Assembly (NCBI GenBank): GCA_050258755.1
Contig: JBLMZI010000006.1
Location: forward strand, 62,001 to 126,000
Length of the DNA: 64,000 bases
Source of the DNA: JBLMZI01 sp050258755
Lineage (GTDB): Bacteria > Bacillota > Syntrophomonadia > Syntrophomonadales > DTU052
Direction of reading: 5' to 3'
Shown here: in pieces, positions 43,108-50,960 of the stretch
Numbering within the stretch: position 1 is the stretch's first letter
Layout: every line of letters begins with the position of its first letter
Made by a program: the position numbers and the translations under genes
The notes under the pieces: model-generated
What the model saw: only the letters and a program-made list of their open reading frames with translations
What the model was told of the DNA's origin: nothing
Databases searched by the model: none

Positions 43108-43875
43108 TTATTCCGTTTCTATTCTGTTCCAGGGAATCACCGCCCGTTCAACCGCAATCACCAGGAACAATAAGATCAGGCTCAGCACCGTGATCACCAC
43201 AATGGCAGCCAGCACCCGATCGCTTCGAAACGCGTGCTGTGCCGTCATCATGTACAATCCCAGACCGGATTGAGCGGCCAGCCATTCCCCGATCACAGCT
43301 CCCATCACCGCATACGAAGCGGCAATTTTAAGGCCGGCAAAAAAGGCCGGCAGGGCCATCGGCAGCTTGACCATCCGAAAAGTATTCCATGAACCGGCTC
43401 GCATGGATCGAAACAAATCAAGGTATTCCTGATCAACCGAGGCTAACCCGTTCAACAGACTGATCGCCACCGGGAAAAAACACACCAGGACCACGGTTAC
43501 GATTTTTGGCATCAAGCCATAGCCAAACCAAATGATAAATAATGGCGCAACCGAAATGATGGGAATGGTCTGTGAGGCGACCAGTAGCGGCAGCATGGCT
43601 TGTTTCAAGCGTGGAACGCCGTCCATGACATAGGCGATTACCGCAGCCAGTGCAATGGCGATCACGAAACCGATTATGGTTTCAGCGAGCGTTACCCGGG
43701 TATGCTGCCAGAGCACTGCGCGGTCCGCAACCAGGGTCCGCGCGACCACGTCCGGACTGGCCGCCAGCCAATCCGGCACATTCATGACCCGGACCGAACC
43801 ATACCACAAACCGATCAATCCGGCGATCAGAATGGTCGGTGCCAGAATATCACCGGTATTTCGCGATTTTTTCAT
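43108..43875 (-). CDS. thiX: HMP/thiamine-precursor ABC transporter permease
   Basis: A 255-aa BPD-type permease with about six membrane spans and the EAA-loop segment FRSMRAGSWNTFRMVKLPMALP that contacts the ATPase. Its start overlaps the upstream MTH1187-type gene by 26 nt, so the two are translationally coupled. It belongs to the TPP-riboswitch operon. Confidence 0.92.
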   Translation of the reverse strand: MKKSRNTGDILAPTILIAGLIGLWYGSVRVMNVPDWLAASPDVVARTLVADRAVLWQHTRVTLAETIIGFVIAIALAAVIAYVMDGVPRLKQAMLPLLVASQTIPIISVAPLFIIWFGYGLMPKIVTVVLVCFFPVAISLLNGLASVDQEYLDLFRSMRAGSWNTFRMVKLPMALPAFFAGLKIAASYAVMGAVIGEWLAAQSGLGLYMMTAQHAFRSDRVLAAIVVITVLSLILLFLVIAVERAVIPWNRIETE

Positions 43876-44134
43876 CCATCGTTACCCCGCCCGGTTTGTA
43901 ATCGATTTTCACCACGGAAACGACCCGGGTTGCCCCCTGCTGCAGGCAAATGTCCTGAGCCTGCCGGACAATGGCCAGCAGTTGGTCCAGTTCCCCTTCC
44001 ATGGTGGTTTCCATCGGTCCAACCAGATATTTGACCCCGGAACGATCAATCAGTTCGATCACGGCGTCAACCACGGCATAGACCTGTCCCGCCGGCACCT
44101 GTGGAACAACTTGCAGACTGACATTACAGATCAT
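43850..44134 (-). CDS. MTH1187-family thiamine-binding protein
   Basis: A 94-aa protein of the MTH1187/YkoF-like family (COG0011-type): MICNVSLQVVPQV, GPMETTMEGELDQLLAIV, VVSVVKIDYKPG. Members bind thiamine or its pyrimidine part in the cytoplasm. First gene after the TPP riboswitch, with AAAGGAGG eight bases upstream; it overlaps thiX by 26 nt. It probably buffers or hands over the imported precursor. Confidence 0.9.
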   Translation of the reverse strand: MICNVSLQVVPQVPAGQVYAVVDAVIELIDRSGVKYLVGPMETTMEGELDQLLAIVRQAQDICLQQGATRVVSVVKIDYKPGGVTMDEKIAKYR

Positions 44135-44153
44135 CGGTTGATTCCTCCTTTAT

Positions 44154-44188
44154 AAAAATCGAAAGCCCTTTACCGAACGGCAAAGGGC
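44154..44188 (-). terminator. Riboswitch expression platform, intrinsic terminator
   Basis: On the minus strand a GC-rich stem (GCCCTTTGCCG with its complement, 44165-44188) is followed by TTTCGATTTTT before the ribosome-binding site of the first transporter gene. It is placed where TPP binding would favour termination. Confidence 0.85.
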
Positions 44189-44203
44189 ATTTCTCGCGTT
44201 ACG

Positions 44204-44300
44204 CTCTGCAATCCCTACGCTGGCATCATCCAGATCAGGTCCGCGGGTCAGAGCCTTGAAGCCCTTTCTCAGTCGGTTGCGCCGACTCCCCGTTGCTTGA
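44204..44300 (-). ncRNA. TPP riboswitch (THI element)
   Basis: Read on the minus strand, the sequence shows the THI-box parts in order: ACGGGGAGTC, then GACTGAGAAAGGGC, then GACCTGATCTGGATGATGCC and AGCGTAGGGA. These match the conserved TPP aptamer core (CTGAGA, ACCTGATCTGGATAATGCC, AGCGTAGGGA). It precedes the MTH1187-thiX-thiY-thiZ operon and its terminator. Only about 21 bases separate it from the upstream coding region, so its promoter must lie inside or before that gene. Confidence 0.96.
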
Positions 44301-44321
44301 TTCAATTGCTAATGGCTTCGG

Positions 44322-44720
44322 CTAGACCCCGAATCCCATCCGGTCAATGTCCGGGTCTTCCGCATCCTCGTCGTCAAAAACCGGCACTTGGGGCCCGTTG
44401 TAATTGGAGACGTTGAGATCAAAAATGCCGCCTTCCTTAATCAGGAACGCTTCGCGCTCGCCGATATGAACGACAAATTCAAGACTCCCGTCCGAGGTAT
44501 CCTGATAAACCGCTTCCCCAATCCGCATAATATCCTGGAATGGGCCTGTCCCTTTGAGCAAGAGACCGTATTTTTTAAACCGTATGTTCTCAACTCTGAT
44601 TTTAGCGATACTTGCCATCGAATTCTGCATGGTTTCAGCAAGCTTTGCGAGGTCGAATTTCTTCGAATCTCGGACAATAACTCTGACTGTCCAGGGCATG
44701 ATATCACTGCTGTTCGGCAT
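44322..44720 (-). CDS. Uncharacterised 132-aa acidic-tail protein
   Basis: Unknown protein from ATG at 44720, with AGGAGG seven bases upstream (an in-frame start at 44750 has none). The N-terminal ~95 residues look like a mixed alpha/beta domain (WTVRVIVRDSKKFDLAKLAE, LEFVVHIGEREAFLIKEG), with an acidic tail (FDDEDAEDPDID). No signal peptide or membrane span. It ends about 21 nt before the TPP riboswitch and may share its transcript. No family recognised. Confidence 0.75.
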   Translation of the reverse strand: MPNSSDIMPWTVRVIVRDSKKFDLAKLAETMQNSMASIAKIRVENIRFKKYGLLLKGTGPFQDIMRIGEAVYQDTSDGSLEFVVHIGEREAFLIKEGGIFDLNVSNYNGPQVPVFDDEDAEDPDIDRMGFGV

Positions 44721-44941
44721 GGTTTCACCTCCTGATTTACAAAATAGCATACTTCATCTGGAGTTAGCAATTGTGTTGTGGAAATCCACCATATACCTTA
44801 TTAGCTCCGGGTCGTTTTTATTCCTGTAAAAATATTGCCATTTTCATCCGTTTTAAATCTCTGCCTGGAATAGCCGCTTTGAAAAACGTCGATACTAAAT
44901 CAGAGCGTCTTCCCCAAGTCACCTTTGAAAGGAGCAAGGCA

Positions 44942-45499
44942 ATGTACGATCTGGCTTTTCAGCCGAACCCGCGAATGATGCAGGCGCCTTCGATTCTTCC
45001 GCGTCTTGATATGCTCGAAACCGCGGACAGCGTGATCTACTTGTTCGAAATTCCCGGGGCCGATCCGGATCATATTGGACTGGAAATCTCCCGCAGTGAA
45101 GTGGTGCTGTCGGCACCCATCATGTCCATTTCGGACTACGGTGAAGTGACTTCCATATACATGGAACGAAACGCCGGTGCGTATTACCGAATGGCAGCGA
45201 CTCCTCCCGGCGCCGAACCGGATGAGGTAAGCGCCGCCTACAAAAACGGCATTCTGGAAGTGATTTTTCACAAATCAGATCGCCGGCGCGCGCCCCGGCA
45301 GCCAGCCGCCGCCAAAGCCACCAAAAGCGCAGCTCCGTCCAAAACAGCCCAAAGTGCGCCGCCATCGGCCGTAGAGACTGGGCGTTCGACCCGCGGCAAA
45401 GCGTCGTCATCCCGAACCGCCCCCGCACCCCGCGCAGCCGCCGCCCAGCCCAAGACGACCCGAACCCGGGGGAATGGCGGTACGCCAGGCACGAAGTGA
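44942..45499 (+). CDS. Hsp20/alpha-crystallin protein with long basic disordered tail
   Basis: A 185-aa small heat-shock-type protein from ATG at 44942 after AAAGGAGCAAGG; the longer frame upstream lacks a ribosome-binding site. Residues 22-110 form the alpha-crystallin domain (ADSVIYLFEIPGADPDHIGL...AAYKNGILEVIFHK). Residues 111-185 are a tail rich in Ala, Pro, Ser, Thr, Lys and Arg with very few acidic residues, like a histone H1 tail. Classical Hsp20 proteins end in a short I-x-I motif, absent here. The tail could bind nucleic acid, spore coat or membrane. A strong terminator follows. Confidence 0.85.
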   Translation: MYDLAFQPNPRMMQAPSILPRLDMLETADSVIYLFEIPGADPDHIGLEISRSEVVLSAPIMSISDYGEVTSIYMERNAGAYYRMAATPPGAEPDEVSAAYKNGILEVIFHKSDRRRAPRQPAAAKATKSAAPSKTAQSAPPSAVETGRSTRGKASSSRTAPAPRAAAAQPKTTRTRGNGGTPGTK

Positions 45500-45517
45500 C
45501 ATACCGATGGTGACCCG

Positions 45518-45566
45518 AAAAAGCGCCGCTGTCAATCGTGAGGCTCGACGACAGCGGCGCTTTTTT
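45518..45566. terminator. Bidirectional terminator
   Basis: Perfect 16-bp stem (45518-45533 with 45550-45565) with A- and T-runs, between the Hsp20-like gene and the convergent 66-aa gene. Confidence 0.93.
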
Positions 45567-45583
45567 GGTTTAAACTCCGAATA

Positions 45584-45784
45584 CTACCGGCCCGGCTCGG
45601 TCAATTTGTCCGGAATGAAGGCACTGCCTTCCGGAAGCCGCCAAACAATTAAATCATGCTCCCGCTGGACGGTCCGATAGGCAAAACCATATTCGGCCGA
45701 CGGACAGCCCGATCCGTCGGTAAGTCGGTAGTATTTCGGCTGGTTCGCGGTGTTGGTAAACCGGATCATACCGGATCCTGCCAT
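45584..45784 (-). CDS. Uncharacterised 66-aa protein
   Basis: A 66-aa protein of unknown function (FTNTANQPKYYRLTDGSGCP, then QREHDLIVWRLPEGSAFIPD). It starts 15 nt after the SDH-type protease stop codon with a GAGAAGGGA site, so it is probably the second gene of that operon. No signal peptide. One Cys. No family recognised. Confidence 0.65.
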   Translation of the reverse strand: MAGSGMIRFTNTANQPKYYRLTDGSGCPSAEYGFAYRTVQREHDLIVWRLPEGSAFIPDKLTEPGR

Positions 45785-45799
45785 GAATGGTCCCTTCTC

Positions 45800-46789
45800 T
45801 CAATCATCAATTTCCTGCCAACCCTGCCGCAGGATGTTCACATTGACCGGATTTCCGTCCTGGTAGTCCCGTTTTTCAACCACACCATTAAACAGAAACG
45901 CGTCCGTTCGTTGGAGCGATTCGACAATACCGCTGATCACTTCGAACTCAGTCCGGCTGCCGCGCAGCAGTTCTGCCGGGTTAAACGGCTCATTCAATTC
46001 CAGTTCCTCGGCGTACAGGTTATATAAATCCCAAAGCAGATCTTCCTCCTCATCCGAGGCGTAAACGACGGGGAGCCCAATATCCTCAGCTGCCTCGCGG
46101 CGCGAAATCATGTGGTTGTGGGCATACATTTTTTCGGTTAAATGATCGACAATATGCTTTATTTGGTCCGACGTACAGGTTTCACAGCGCAGCCGCAGAA
46201 TGCGGTTGGCCACAGAACGGATCAGGAGGTAATTCCGGTGGACATTGCCCAGGGCCAGCGGATGAATGCGCTCGACCATCATGGCAAAGATATCAGTCAT
46301 GGCGGTTTGGTCCTCCAGCCCGGCCTTTTCCCGCGCCAGCGCCAGATATGAATACACGTCCTCCACGGTGACCGGAATCCGAGCCGCGGGATTCCCCGGG
46401 TCCTGAGGATTGTAGGCATTGACGACACTGGGATCGATCGGCCCCAGTTCGCCCATTCGGGTCATGATAATCTGATCGGCTCCCATACAAATCAGGGTTC
46501 CGGCACTGTATGCCCGAAACGGCACCAGGGCGTGAAACTGAACCGTGTACTCCCGAATCAAGTGGATGAGCCGGATCGGAGTCAGCACATCACCCCCGCG
46601 CGTATATAGGAAGAGTTCGATCGGATTGGTCGGACCCAGGGTATTGAGATGCCGATAAAAAACCGGCAGCACATCCGGCGCAATCCGTGTGTTTACATTT
46701 TCCCGGTCGCCAGTCACATAGCAGATGATCGAACTGCTGCGAATCTCTTCCAGCCGCTGAATAATAGCCAAACGTTCGTCCTTTGACAT
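45800..46789 (-). CDS. SDH-type (SDH_sah) serine protease, ClpP/crotonase fold
   Basis: A 329-aa protein of the serine dehydrogenase proteinase family, related to SppA and ClpP folds. The central segments are IELFLYTRGGDVLTPIRLIH, followed by LVPFRAYSAGTLICMGADQI with likely nucleophile S95, then IIMTRMGELGPIDPS. No signal peptide or TM span. The C-terminal ~150 residues are helical, with DHLTEKMYAHNHMISRREAA. It heads a two-gene operon and is flanked on both sides by atypical Hsp20 genes, which suggests a local protein-quality or spore-protein handling group. Confidence 0.85.
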   Translation of the reverse strand: MSKDERLAIIQRLEEIRSSSIICYVTGDRENVNTRIAPDVLPVFYRHLNTLGPTNPIELFLYTRGGDVLTPIRLIHLIREYTVQFHALVPFRAYSAGTLICMGADQIIMTRMGELGPIDPSVVNAYNPQDPGNPAARIPVTVEDVYSYLALAREKAGLEDQTAMTDIFAMMVERIHPLALGNVHRNYLLIRSVANRILRLRCETCTSDQIKHIVDHLTEKMYAHNHMISRREAAEDIGLPVVYASDEEEDLLWDLYNLYAEELELNEPFNPAELLRGSRTEFEVISGIVESLQRTDAFLFNGVVEKRDYQDGNPVNVNILRQGWQEIDD

Positions 46790-46948
46790 GATTTCAACCC
46801 CGGCTTTTTTCCTTACTATGTCCGAAAACGCGGCACTTCAAGAGTGGAGACGCCGCCCTGCTATCCCTGATATTTCCTGCAATATTTCCAGGAGGCGGGG
46901 ACATTCTATCGGTAGGCAATCCCAAACTAAACCAAGGAGGAAAACACC

Positions 46949-47647
46949 TTGTACGTATCCGTGAATCCTAATCAAGTGATTGCGGCCAGCCAGGGTTACC
47001 ATTCCGGTGCGACCGCATTCCCCATCGGCGTAAAACCGAGTTTCCACGGCAACACCATCACCTATGCGTTTAACCCCGCACTGGCGAGCGCAACGGTCGG
47101 TTCCGCTCCCTTCACCAACGCTTTCAGCGTAAACCCGGCGATCTCCAGCCAGGCCTTTTCCAGCGGCATCAACACCCTGGGCGGCATTAACGCGCTGAAC
47201 AGCATGAACACCGGAAACATGAACCAACTGTGGAATGTCAACGCATTCAGCCAGAATCCGGCTTACAGCCAACTGCTGGCCAGCCAGGCATTCAACCAGA
47301 ACATCAGCTCCGGCCAGTTCAACGTCAACTCGATTCTGTCCAGCACCGGCATCGCCCAGATGCGGATCGATCTGGCAGAAACCAACAGTGATGTTGTCGT
47401 AGCCGCCGAACTGCCGAACGTCAGCCTGAACGACGTGATCCTGACCGTCACCGACGATTCCGTCAGCATCACCGCGACCGCCTGGACCGGCACCAGCGCG
47501 ACCAGCCTGTACCGGACCGTTGCTCTGCCGACCACCATCAAGGCCGAGCAGTGCGAAGCGACCTACTCCAACGGCATTCTCGAAGTCCGCGCTCCCAAGT
47601 CGGACGTCGTCACCCGCCGGAAGATCAAGGTTAACGTCTCCCAGTAA
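46949..47647 (+). CDS. Hsp20/alpha-crystallin protein with uncharged Asn/Ser-rich N-terminal half
   Basis: A 232-aa protein from TTG at 46949, eight bases after AGGAGG. The C-terminal part (about 139-232) is an alpha-crystallin-type domain (MRIDLAETNSDVVVAAELPN...TYSNGILEVRAPKSD). The first 138 residues are low-complexity (Asn, Ser, Ala, Gly, Gln, Phe) and contain only one charged residue, Lys29, besides two His. This looks like a prion-like or structural coat-type domain. The gene is divergent from the SDH protease and followed by two hairpins. A spore-coat or assembly role is inference. Confidence 0.87.
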   Translation: MYVSVNPNQVIAASQGYHSGATAFPIGVKPSFHGNTITYAFNPALASATVGSAPFTNAFSVNPAISSQAFSSGINTLGGINALNSMNTGNMNQLWNVNAFSQNPAYSQLLASQAFNQNISSGQFNVNSILSSTGIAQMRIDLAETNSDVVVAAELPNVSLNDVILTVTDDSVSITATAWTGTSATSLYRTVALPTTIKAEQCEATYSNGILEVRAPKSDVVTRRKIKVNVSQ

Positions 47648-47676
47648 GATAAGCTTTTCACATTTGCAGCTCAATA

Positions 47677-47730
47677 GAAGAACCGGTTTCCACTTAAGCG
47701 GTAAGCGACAGTGGAAACCGCGTTCTTCTT
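47677..47730 (+). terminator. Long hairpin after the Asn-rich Hsp20 gene
   Basis: About 18-bp stem with one bulged base (47677-47694 with 47710-47728), 29 bases after the stop codon, ending in TTCTT. Confidence 0.75.
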
Positions 47731-47763
47731 ATGCCATTGTCTTTGCGAGGCGCCGCTCACGTG

Positions 47764-47800
47764 AAACGCCGGGGTTCTCTTCTAGGAAACCCCGGCGTTT
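47764..47800. terminator. Second hairpin, between convergent genes
   Basis: Perfect 13-bp stem (AAACGCCGGGGTT with its complement). It lies between the Hsp20 gene and the DUF6179-like gene and could end either transcript, though no long T-run follows. Confidence 0.6.
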
Positions 47801-47872
47801 GGTGTCTCTGGTCCCGTTGATTCGCATCGCTTCTGATCGGCTTATCCGCCGCTTCTTCAGATCGCTAACGCG

Positions 47873-49285
47873 TTATTCCATAAATGAGACCCGTGGGTTG
47901 ATCATGACTTCAAGGGATTTGAGCCGCACGGGGTCCATTTCCTGAAGAATTCGGATCAGGTGGCGCGCCCACTCCGGGTTTTCATCCGAGTCCGCATGAT
48001 GAAAGATCCGGTCACTAGACAGGTTTATCGGACCTTCACGCAGATCGTCGGCGAAGAGCGCCTGTAACAAGAGCGAAAGCTCCATGTCTTCAAGCTTTTC
48101 AAACAGGGTTCGGTAATCGTCATCGAACAGGCAGTCGGATTGAAGGACTTCAAGAAAGTCGGTCAGGGTCTTCACCCGGGAAAGAATGATCTCAGCTTTG
48201 ACCGATGGATCGGTGCCTGCAAGCACGTTCGCGATTAATTGGCGCAGGCTTTCGTTGTCCATCAGTTGGTCCTGTTCAAACGAAGTCAGCTGCCATTCCT
48301 CCCGACTTCGGTCAACGATGGCAAGTTGACTCAGCCGATCGATTTCCAGTGCGTTTATGAGACGTGAGCGCAGATTTGGCGCGCATTTATAGACATACGC
48401 GCTCTGGTGGGGTTCGATAAAATTGAATTCCTCGATCAGCTTGGCGATTGCGTGGTCCAGAACCAAACCGATTTCATCTTGCTTCAGCCGGAGCAGCTTG
48501 TGACCGAGCCGGTCCAATTCTGAAGCTGAAAGACTAAGATTCGAAGCCCTCTTTCCAAGCATTAAGGAAAAAACGGCATTGGTTAACACGATCTCAAAGA
48601 TGTTCAGCAAAAACTGGGCATAGTCGATGTGATAAGTTTTTCCATAACTGTTCAGCAATCGATCGATTTCATCCGGTTCAAAGTGTTGGCAGAATTCGTT
48701 TTCGATCAGAAGGTTCTGCAGATACTGGTGGATATACCAGACCCCGCGCAGACTCTGATCGTCCGCAGCCAGCGGATAATCGATATCGGCCGGGGTTTCA
48801 TGGGCATGAAAAGTCGGATGGTAAGCCGCAAAAAATCCGGTAATCCCATTGATCGACGTATTGTAGGCCACCAGCGGGGTTTCGAGCCGAGTTGCTATCA
48901 CATCCTGAAAAACCGACTTGGTTTCATCCAGCAGGTTTGAGATGCATTCCTGTCCGAGCAAGTAAATCGTTTTCATGTCGGATCGATGCAATGCTGTCAG
49001 GCAGGCCTCCGGGTCCGAAAATCCAAGACAATACGTATCCACGCAATACAGAATCGAGATGAGTAATTTTTCCGCGGTTTCAACTTTGACGGAGGTGCTT
49101 TCGGCACAGGTGTATTTCATGATTGTCGAAGTCAAAAGATCCATGATTTCGGCCTGGATTCGATTAGCCTGGGACTGGTCGATCAGGCCGGCCGCGTAAC
49201 CCGCTTCCATCAGTGAAATCAAATACTCGTTTGGATTCAGATTGACCTTGTTGATGCGGTATTTCTTCTCTACGCTGATATCCAT
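47873..49285 (-). CDS. DUF6179-like protein
   Basis: A 470-aa soluble, mostly helical protein of unknown function. Features resemble DUF6179: EYLISLMEAGYAAGLIDQSQ, then MKYTCAESTSVKVETAEKLL near the N-terminus, followed by a long helical body. No catalytic motif is visible. It starts just after the 157-aa DUF6323-like gene (2-nt gap), so the two are co-transcribed. They occur as a pair in several Clostridia; the function is not known to me. Confidence 0.75.
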   Translation of the reverse strand: MDISVEKKYRINKVNLNPNEYLISLMEAGYAAGLIDQSQANRIQAEIMDLLTSTIMKYTCAESTSVKVETAEKLLISILYCVDTYCLGFSDPEACLTALHRSDMKTIYLLGQECISNLLDETKSVFQDVIATRLETPLVAYNTSINGITGFFAAYHPTFHAHETPADIDYPLAADDQSLRGVWYIHQYLQNLLIENEFCQHFEPDEIDRLLNSYGKTYHIDYAQFLLNIFEIVLTNAVFSLMLGKRASNLSLSASELDRLGHKLLRLKQDEIGLVLDHAIAKLIEEFNFIEPHQSAYVYKCAPNLRSRLINALEIDRLSQLAIVDRSREEWQLTSFEQDQLMDNESLRQLIANVLAGTDPSVKAEIILSRVKTLTDFLEVLQSDCLFDDDYRTLFEKLEDMELSLLLQALFADDLREGPINLSSDRIFHHADSDENPEWARHLIRILQEMDPVRLKSLEVMINPRVSFME

Positions 49286-49287
49286 AG

Positions 49288-49761
49288 TTACTCCTCTTCC
49301 GCCCGATGGAATAGGTTCCCGGTCTGGCGAAACCGTACTTGATGAATCAGTTGCTCCAGCTCCCGTCCAGCCAACAGTTCGATCACGCCAAAGCAGCGGT
49401 TGTTAAATCCGTCTTTCAAAAAATAAATCAGATCTTCGTCGCTGATTTCTTCGTTGGTTTCATTTTTGGCATAATAAAAAATCGCAATCAGTTCGCTGAT
49501 GGTCGTAGTGTAATCAGCCTGGTTGATATACGGGGAATCGCAAAAAGCGAGGATTATATTGCGCATGACCGCTGAGCTCAATTCGATGCGGCCAAGCCGG
49601 CGCAGCCAGGCATCTCTGGACTCCACGATCTGCAGGGCGTCCGCTTCGGATAGACACAGATTGTATTGCTGTGCGCGGCTGTTCGTCAAGGTGATTTCAT
49701 GAACGGCAGCTTGTTTGACCAGGCCGTTCAGCGGATAGGCAAATTTAATGAGAGCAGACAT
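49288..49761 (-). CDS. DUF6323-like protein
   Basis: A 157-aa protein from ATG at 49761 with GGGAGG about ten bases upstream. Conserved pieces: TLTNSRAQQYNLCLSEADAL, YETT-like segment DYTTTISELIAIFYYAKNET, then ISDEDLIYFLKDGFN. It matches the DUF6323 family, the usual partner of DUF6179. No enzymatic motif. First gene of the pair; promoter region is AT-rich (49770-49850). Confidence 0.75.
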   Translation of the reverse strand: MSALIKFAYPLNGLVKQAAVHEITLTNSRAQQYNLCLSEADALQIVESRDAWLRRLGRIELSSAVMRNIILAFCDSPYINQADYTTTISELIAIFYYAKNETNEEISDEDLIYFLKDGFNNRCFGVIELLAGRELEQLIHQVRFRQTGNLFHRAEEE

Positions 49762-49786
49762 AAAAATCACACCTCCCATAAATTAC

Positions 49787-49815
49787 TTGACAACTCAAAA
49801 ACATCATGATAATAT
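49787..49815 (+). promoter_or_regulatory. Candidate sigma-A promoter facing away from the DUF6323 gene
   Basis: Perfect -35 TTGACA (49787-49792), 17-base spacer and -10 TAATAT (49810-49815, 4 of 6). A perfect TATAAT also starts at 49815, but with a 22-base spacer. No convincing protein gene lies downstream before a terminator at 49946-49982. Confidence 0.45.
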
Positions 49816-49821
49816 ATAATT

Positions 49822-49982
49822 TTACGTAGTTGATGTATCATTGTATCCCGGAATCGCGTTTCTGTCAATCTTTTAACCATAAAGTCAATGGGGCCTCGAT
49901 GATGGCGCAGCCCGATCATCTTGGACGCAGTTGTAAATACACGAGAAAAAGCCGAGATTCCTTACGGAATCCCGGCTTTTGG
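49822..49982 (+). ncRNA. Candidate small RNA between promoter and terminator
   Basis: If the promoter at 49787 is used, a transcript of about 160 nt would run to the terminator hairpin. The enclosed 65-codon frame (49830-50027) reads through the terminator and has no ribosome-binding site, so a non-coding RNA is more likely than a protein. This is a hypothesis from layout only. Confidence 0.3.
49946..49982. terminator. Terminator hairpin
   Basis: 15-bp stem with one A-C mismatch (49947-49961 with 49966-49980), 4-nt loop, A-run on one side and CTTTTGG on the other. Confidence 0.8.
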
Positions 49983-50060
49983 TTAATTATCCTTATTCAA
50001 TCCAATCCGTCATGCGACGCCCCATGACCGCCCGGAGATGGTCTCCGAGCGGATCAGGTA

Positions 50061-50960
50061 TTATCCCGGTTCAGTGACCTGATTGCCGCCTTTCGCTTTG
50101 CTCTCGGCGGACAGACGTTTGGCCCGGGCTAGAAGATCCTGGGGAGATTCGCCGGGAATGGCGATGGTTGCCCCGGCTGAAATGGTCGCTGACAAGGGAT
50201 TGTCCCCGGGCAGAATCGAAAACTGGATCAGCAGCCTGAACCGGTTCGCCGCCATGAGCAGATCCGATTGCCCGGCGTCGCTTAAGACCGCCAGAAATTC
50301 ATCATCCCCGATGCGCCCGCTGAGATCGTTGAGCCGGGTAACCGCCATTAAGGTCCGCCCAACCAGCTGCAGCACCGCATCCCCGGTATCGCGGCCCAGG
50401 GTTTCGTTCATCCAGCTGAAGCCGTCCAAATCCATCCAGACCACACCAAAAGACCAGCCGTAACGGTTTAGGTCAACCATCCGTTCCTCGATAAACCGGT
50501 TCAGCAGCCGCTCATTGGGCAAGCCGGTCAAATCGTCATAGAAAGAAAGATCCCTTTTGCTTTTCCAACGCCCGAGCGCCGCCACCGGATCGCGCTCGTC
50601 CCGGAAAACCTCAATCCCGCCGGTGATTTCACCAGCCGAGTTATAAGATGCCGTGGTTCGAATCCGGACCGGAATCCGGTGCCCGTCCTTGTGATGTAAA
50701 TAAACGATCGCTTCATGGCCGTCGCCGGTTTGAATCGAATCCGCCAGCGGGCACATCCCTTTGCACAAGTTGTTGCCCTGATCATCGACGTGAATCAGTA
50801 TGTTATCGGAACAGCGGCTTCCAATCACTTCTTCCGCGGAAAAACCGGTCAGCCTTTCCGCCGCTTTGTTCCAAAAAGTAATCTGTCGATCGACATCCAC
50901 AAAGTAGATGGCATCATCAAGCTCATTGAGCAAGTGTTTGTAATGCGTGTTGGTCTGCAT
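50061..50960 (-). CDS. PAS-GGDEF protein with variant GDDEF active site
   Basis: A 299-aa protein from ATG at 50960, with GGGAGG 11 nt upstream; a start at 50999 is possible. A PAS domain (about residues 8-125: LDDAIYFVDVDRQITFWNKA...IGGIEVF-like) is followed by a GGDEF domain (about 140-295) with DDLTGLPNERLL and the signature RIGDDEFLAVL instead of GGDEF. No RxxD inhibitory site is seen at the usual place. Cyclase activity is uncertain; it could be a c-di-GMP or GTP sensor. A Cys-containing insert in the PAS part (DNILIHVDDQGNNLCKGMC) may bind metal or heme. Confidence 0.85.
   Translation of the reverse strand: MQTNTHYKHLLNELDDAIYFVDVDRQITFWNKAAERLTGFSAEEVIGSRCSDNILIHVDDQGNNLCKGMCPLADSIQTGDGHEAIVYLHHKDGHRIPVRIRTTASYNSAGEITGGIEVFRDERDPVAALGRWKSKRDLSFYDDLTGLPNERLLNRFIEERMVDLNRYGWSFGVVWMDLDGFSWMNETLGRDTGDAVLQLVGRTLMAVTRLNDLSGRIGDDEFLAVLSDAGQSDLLMAANRFRLLIQFSILPGDNPLSATISAGATIAIPGESPQDLLARAKRLSAESKAKGGNQVTEPG

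Noticed and set aside
49830..50027. 65-codon plus-strand frame downstream of the candidate promoter
   Set aside because: It has no ribosome-binding site and reads through a terminator hairpin, so a non-coding transcript is more likely.
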